From NCBI RefSeq assembly GCF_030272615.1, contig NC_081406.1:462982072-463046071 (forward strand): a stretch of DNA of 64,000 nt, in the 5' to 3' direction. The DNA comes from Cryptomeria japonica (lineage: Eukaryota > Streptophyta > Pinopsida > Cupressales > Cupressaceae). Positions 58,753 to 64,000 of the stretch are shown piece by piece. A program made the position numbers and the translations under genes. A model generated the notes under the pieces. It had not been told where the DNA came from, ran no database searches, and saw only the letters and a list, made by a program, of their open reading frames with translations. Within the stretch, counting starts at the first letter, position 1. Each line of letters opens with the position of its first letter.

Positions 58753-61026
58753 AACTCATCTCCTGGAATATTCGGGGACTGAACAGCCCTCACAAATATG
58801 ATTTAGTTAAAAGTATGATTAGAGATAAAAATCCTAATATTTTTTTGATTCAAGAAACTAAGATGGCAAAAGATAAAGTTGAAAGTTTGAATATGTTCAA
58901 AAATGGAGGAATCAGCGGAGGTAGTTCAAAAGGTGCATCGGGAGGAATTGTTACCTTCTGGAATAAAAACAATGTAGAAGGTGAGGTGCTGATTCAGGAC
59001 AACAACCTAGCTTGCATAAGATTTAAGCACCTCAAGAATTGCATTACTTGGGTCCTAACTAATTTATATGCACCTAACACTAAGACTGGGAGAAGTGAGA
59101 TGTGGAGAAATATTACTGGGTTGAGAAGTAGGTTTGCTGAGGATAGTTGGTTAATCATGGGAGATTTCAATACACCCTTGAAGGAAAATGAAAAAAGGGA
59201 GGGAGTCAAGCTAATCTGTACAGTAGATTATACTTGATGGATTTCATAAACAATAATGCCATTCATGATATGGAGCTGCAAGGATTCATATACACTTGGA
59301 CTAACAGAAGAAGTGGTGAAAATTTGATTCAGGTTAGACTTGATAGAGCTCTCCTTTCCTTAGATTGGTTTAACCTTCATGACTGCTCTTTATCTTCTCA
59401 TATAAGGGTAGGATCAGATTATTACCCTGTAACCTTCATGGCTGAAGTAAAGAATAGAAGGAGACAATTCCATTATAGATTTAAAAAAATGTGGACTAGA
59501 CACACGGATCTAGAAAGTAAGATTAAGGACTCGTGGCAGGTTTGTATTGAAGGAAACACCATGTACAAAGTGGTCAAAAAGCTAAAGATTGTTAAAGATA
59601 ATGTTAAAAAGTAAAATAAGGAATGCTTTGGGAATATCTTTACCTCAAAAGCTACAATCCTCTTAGAGCTCAAGGAAATCCAGGATGAGATACAAAACAA
59701 TGGTTATACTAATACGTCTAGAGGCACTGAAGATGCTATTCTTATGAGATATCATGATATTATAGTTAAAGAGGAAACCTACTGGAAACAAAGATCGAGA
59801 TATGTTTGGTTGAAGGAGGGGGACAAGAATACTAAATAATTCCATATGTCCACCTTGAGAAATAAGGCCATTAATAGAATTGTTCATATTAAAATGAATG
59901 TCAGATGTGTAGTAGATGATGATTCCATGAGCAAGGCTGCTATGGATTTTTTCTCCAATTTACTTGCTAAGGATCAAAATTTGGATATACAGGCCCAAAG
60001 GGACCTCCTAGACAGTATTCCTACCATTTTAGGGGATGATCAGAATGCTCACCTGACTACCATCCCTTCCCATGATGAAATTCAGATAGCTGTAAACTCC
60101 TTTGAGGGTAACAAGGCCGCAAGTCCAAATGGCTTTCCCATGTTCTTCTTCAAAATGTACTAGCATATTATTGGAGATGATGTTACTAGAGTTGTGAAAG
60201 AAGTTTTTGGTGCTAGAAAAATGTTGAAAGAAGTTAATGGTACCTTTATTGGTCTTATACCCAAAAAGATGGGGGCTGACTCAATGGATCTTTTTAGACC
60301 TATTAGTCTATGCAACTCTCTCTATAAGATTATCTCCAAGGTTCTAACCTCTAGAATTCTTAAGTTGCCCCCCTCCATCATTTCGCCTCAGCAAAGTGGT
60401 TTTGTCCTGGGTAGACAAATTTTGGAATCAATCATCGTTGTCCATGAAAATATCCACTCTTTCTGTTTCTCTAAAAAAGAAGGTTTTTTTCTTAAGCTTG
60501 ATCTCTCTAAAGCTTATGATAGAGTGGATTGGAATTTTATGATGGATGTTCTATCTTCTTTTGGCTTCAGCCCCAGAAGTGTTAGCCTTATCAGGCAACT
60601 TGTCTCTTCAGCTTCTTTCTTTGTTTTAATGAATGGATCTCCCTCTCCTTTCTTTAAAGCTTCTAGAGGTCTCAAACAGGGGGACCCCCTATCCACAGTT
60701 ATCTTTATCATTATGGCAGAATGTCTGGGGAGATGTATTGGAAAGCTGTTTGAGAAAAGGGAGTTTTGTGGTTTGAATCCTTCTTCGGTGGATCAAATAT
60801 GTTCCCATCAATAGTTTGTTGATGATTCTATAATAATGGGGAAAGATACAGTGAAGGATTATAGAAGATTAAAAAAGGCTTTGGATAACTATGGAAATAC
60901 CACTAGTCAACTTATAAACTGGTCTAAAAGATTTGTTTATTTTATCAATACCCCGGAGAGGAGGATTAAAATTAGTAATATTTCGGGTGGTCAAATTGGT
61001 AGTCTGACTGCTTCTTACTACTGGCA
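58749..61026 (+). pseudogene. LINE ORF2 (endonuclease, reverse transcriptase)
   Basis: It starts MKLISWNIRGLNSPHK. The APE-type endonuclease runs at 58749-59400 (IQETK, MGDFN, then the SDYYPV segment where SDH is usual). Reverse transcriptase follows at about 60050-60900: FRPISLCNSLYKIISKVL, SGFVLGRQI, LDLSKAYDRVDW, GLKQGDPLS and FVDDS for the F-x-DD active site. It nicks target DNA and copies its own RNA in place. There is a frameshift near 59230 and stops at 59612, 59837, 60161 and 60812. The cysteine/RNase H C-terminus is absent, being cut off by the Copia at 61027. Confidence 0.92.
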
Positions 61027-62532
61027 ATATTACATTATAATAGACAATGAAATATTGTTGACATTTCAATAAGGATATTGAGAAGGTTGTTGATGATTAT
61101 GGACATAACCGATTAAAGATGTTTTACTATCTTGATATTATTATTTTGTCATTGATGTCAAGAAATTGATTTTCTAATTCAGTATGATGCTGCCATATCT
61201 TGAGAAGTGTGATATGAAGATTATAAAGAAGTCGGTAAAAGACACAGGAAAGAATATGATGAATAAGGGGATAAGTTATTCAGTGGGTAACTACTACCAA
61301 GTCAGACAATGATGAGATCATGATGTTTTAGATTGTTTTAACATCATACATATGTTGTAAAATGTAATTGTTAATACTATACTATGTTATCAGGCAAAGA
61401 ACCTAGTTGGTAAACCCTAAGGTTATCGCTATCAGTTAATGAAGGCAGAATGTCTACCAAGTAAAGTTTTGTATTCACTGAGTTACAACCGAGCTATAAC
61501 ATAATGCATTAAATGTTTACATGTGATATTTAATGAAGGAAGCTGATGAGCTAGAGCAAATTCAATGATTTGTAAGCCGTGTATGAAGATTGTTAAAGAA
61601 TCTATGGTAAAGAAAGATTGACATGAAGATCTACAGCTCAGATTGAAGCACAATACGCTAACACAAGTTCCAAGGCAAATATGCAAGTTCCAAGGTGGGG
61701 TAAAACATTTTCAGATCAAAGAATACATTGAACCTGGACAAGATTGAAGATCTAATGGCTATGATTGATCATGGGAAATGTGATCAAGGAGATTAAGCGG
61801 TTAAAAGATTGTTATTAAATAGGAAACTATTGATAAACAATGTATGTGGGCAAGTGTATGCACAGGGATGCTACATAGTGATTACCGACCACAGAAGCTT
61901 GAGGACCTGTTAGAATAATAGAGTATAGATGCCCAATAGATAAACAAGATTAGTTCTATGTCTAGATTGTATTGAACAAATAGGAATCTGCTTTAGCATT
62001 TTAGATGTGAAGTTGCAGATAGATTTTTATTACTGTTATTTTGTGAAAGTGACAGAAAATCTCTTAATCAAGTGGACATAACAGTCTTATATGTAAATCC
62101 TCTAGCAAGGTGACATTCTTATTGAGTGTTTGAAATCCTTTGACAAGGTCACTTCTAACAAAGTGAAGATCCTAACAGATCAGAGGGAAATCCCTTAACT
62201 GGGTGACATCTAGCAATGTGTTTGTAATCTTTAACAGGATTTGCTTTTAACTGAGCATACTCTAGAAGAGTATATTTTTTAGTGGGTTTGAAATCCCACA
62301 ATGGTTTTTCCCTATTTGGGTTTCCATGTTAAATCTGGTGTTATGAGGTTTATATTGTTCATATGCTTTTGAGTTTGCATGTTTGACAGTTTCTGGTTAT
62401 ATGACTGATATATATGTTACCGAGGTTGAATCTGATGTTTTAATGGATGATTAAGTTTGTATGATTAACACCCCCCCCCCCTCATCTTGTTGGCTATTGG
62501 ATCTGTACTTATATTAAGTATTAGAACTATCA
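61027..62532 (+). repeat. 5' LTR of plus-strand Copia (~1.5 kb)
   Basis: The right end AGAACTATCA is two bases before the PBS. The left end is set by alignment to the minus-strand copy. The terminal TGTTGGC has decayed to ATATTAC, and an inner TGTTGACATTTC stands at 61056. Near its end are a C12 run (62470-62481) and repeated GTTAACA/CCTTGTTAGA-type units (62060-62270). Confidence 0.85.
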
Positions 62533-62534
62533 AT

Positions 62535-62546
62535 TGGTATCAGAGC
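62535..62546 (+). other. Primer binding site of plus-strand Copia
   Basis: TGGTATCAGAGC, the Met-tRNA complement, lies two bases after the LTR end. Confidence 0.95.
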
Positions 62547-62596
62547 TTTGTTCTCCGAAAGGAAAGTTTAAAGGTACTTGAGTTAAAGATCCAAAG

Positions 62597-64000
62597 ATGT
62601 ATAAGAGGGATGCACAGATGCTGAACAAGTCAAGTTTCTCTACATGGCAGAAAAGGATGAAGCTACATCTATCAGGAGTTGGAGAATATGATACATACTA
62701 TCTGGAGAATGATTTTGTTGCACTGAGAACCTATCCAGTGACTATGGAAGAGATAAAGGTGAAGCAAGAACATATTCAAGCAATGATTTAAATAACATCT
62801 GCATTGACCGATTCAGAGTTTAATGATCTAGAAAGATGTACTGATGCAAAGACAATGTGGACTAAGCTTATATATGTATATGGAGGAGATGAACATGTTC
62901 AAAGAGCAAAAGTAGATAGTCTAAGAGGACAAATTGAATCTATGAGGATGAATGAAGGTGAGAACATAACCCAGTACAATACAAGACTAAAGGAGATTGT
63001 AAATCAAATTAAAGAAGCAGGAGGAACTATTGAAGAAAAGGATGTAACAAGTAAGTTGTTAAGAACCGTTCTACCTGCCTATGCAATCCAAGTCTCTGCA
63101 ATCAATGAATTGAGGTCTATACCTAATATGCTAGTTTCCTTGGATGCTACTATTGGTAAGCTACATGCATTTGAGTTAAGTAATTTTGATAATAGTGGGT
63201 CATCGGTAAATAAAGTTGAATCTGCATTTAGTTCTTTTCATCTGAATGAATCTAATGATTACAATGAAAGAAAGTATAAGTACTCTGAAGGAGATCATAG
63301 TGGAGCAAGTGAAATATTTCAGAAGAACATGGAAGAAGTACACAAACTGTATGAAGAAATCAGAAAGCAAGAAGAGTTTGAAGCACTATTGGCCAAAAGG
63401 TTACCAAGAAGCAAAGGTAAGTATAAAGGAAAACTACCTTTGAAATGTTTCAATTGTGATAAGATTGGACATATGGCTTCTAGCTATCCTGACAAAGATT
63501 TCACTAAAAAGAGAGATTACCGAGATGACAGACATAAAGATAACCATTACAGAGGACATCGAGACTTCAGAAGAAGAGATAGAAAGACATGCTTAATAGC
63601 TGATGAGGAATCTGACGATGATAAATCAAATAAGACTGATACAGAGGAAGTTGTTTATGTGGCTATCAAGGATGGATTAGGTGAAGAAAGGTATGTAGAA
63701 AAAACCCTAATATCTCACATCAACACTAATGATTCTTGGATTATAGATAGTTGATGCTCACATCATATGACAAGAGATAAACACAAGTTTGTTATGTTAG
63801 AAGATTATGATGGAGGCTATGCTAGATTTGGTAATGATGCACCATGTTCGGTAAGAGGTAAAGGATCTATAACAATTCTTGATAATGCAAGATGCAATGA
63901 TGTTTATTGGGTTGAAGGTTTGAAATACAATTTGTTGAGTGTAGCACTGCTAAACAACACAGGTTACCGAATATAATTTCAGAAAGGAATTGTCAAAGTT
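62597..64000 (+). pseudogene. Copia gag-protease (truncated by window)
   Basis: It starts MYKRDAQMLNKSSFSTWQKR at 62597. Gag carries a zinc knuckle at about 63447-63490 (CFNCDKIGHMASSYP, last Cys now Tyr). The protease site at about 63740-63770 reads DS*CSHHM. One frame is kept throughout, broken by TAA at 62789, TGA at 63752 and TAA at 63974. At each of these positions the sister copy at 53653-58137 has an intact codon (Glu, Gly, Glu). Integrase and RT lie beyond the window. Confidence 0.92.

Larger units (their letters stand above)
52473..61026 (+). mobile_element. L1-type LINE, split by a Copia element
   Basis: LINE sequence occupies 52473-53652 and 58138-61026. Removing 53653-58137 plus one copy of the 5-base duplication makes ORF1 continuous in frame. 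The left end abuts Gypsy gag at 52472/52473 without an ATG, so it is probably 5'-truncated. The right end is cut by a second Copia at about 61027. The 3' end, poly-A and LINE target duplication lie outside the window. Confidence 0.88.
61027..64000 (+). mobile_element. Copia retrotransposon, 5' half
   Basis: LTR (61027-62532), PBS (62535) and gag-protease, running off the window. It is the same family as 53653-58137 but in opposite orientation and with a complete 5' LTR, so it shows what the other copy lost. It interrupts LINE ORF2. Confidence 0.92.

Overview
This is a stretch of a large, repeat-dense plant nuclear genome. There is no bacterial-style gene packing. Introns have GT-AG borders, the sequence is AT-rich, and most of the window is retrotransposons nested in one another: Copia, Ty3/Gypsy, L1-type LINE and a non-autonomous LTR element. 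The one non-transposon gene matches the land-plant bromodomain AAA-ATPase BRAT1/ATAD2 family. The amount and decay of old LTR elements would suit a conifer or another large-genome plant, but the species is an inference I cannot confirm.

Layout. 1-2027: LTR-like ends and a degenerate ~40-bp minisatellite. 2028-8193: a non-autonomous LTR element arranged internal-LTR-internal-LTR (2.3-kb LTR, PBS and PPT visible, no protein), with a Mutator-like element nested in the LTR (4743-5416). 8455-12987: a multi-exon BRAT1/ATAD2 pseudogene with all intron borders intact but seven stops, one frameshift and a damaged Walker A; its 5' part is cut off at the retroelement junction at 8193/8194. 14450-17044: eroded Ty3/Gypsy pol on the minus strand, beside a solo LTR (17050-18154). 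18160-31099: almost gene-free AT-rich DNA holding one probable LTR, a LINE tail, hairpins and a long GA microsatellite.

31105-39495: a structurally whole but dead Copia element on the minus strand with an exact TTGAC duplication and a second family's solo LTR inside its gag. 39985-48440: a Ty3/Gypsy element (Tat-like) with LTR, PBS, gag and protease but lacking its RT-to-integrase core. 49100-52470: an inverted LTR and shuffled, tandemly duplicated gag pieces. 52473-61026: an L1-type LINE (ORF1 with DUF4283-like and zinc-knuckle regions, ORF2 with endonuclease and reverse transcriptase) split by a minus-strand Copia deletion derivative (53653-58137). 61027-64000: the start of a plus-strand Copia of the same family, running off the window.

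History. In the right half the insertion order reads Gypsy gag, then LINE, then two related Copia copies. No element looks able to move by itself, because each coding region carries stops, deletions or both. I found no RNA gene, CRISPR array or intact host gene, and no convincing new biological system. The best material is the fossil record of nested insertion, the chimeric retroelement/BRAT1 junction, and the mutation patterns of the dead copies.
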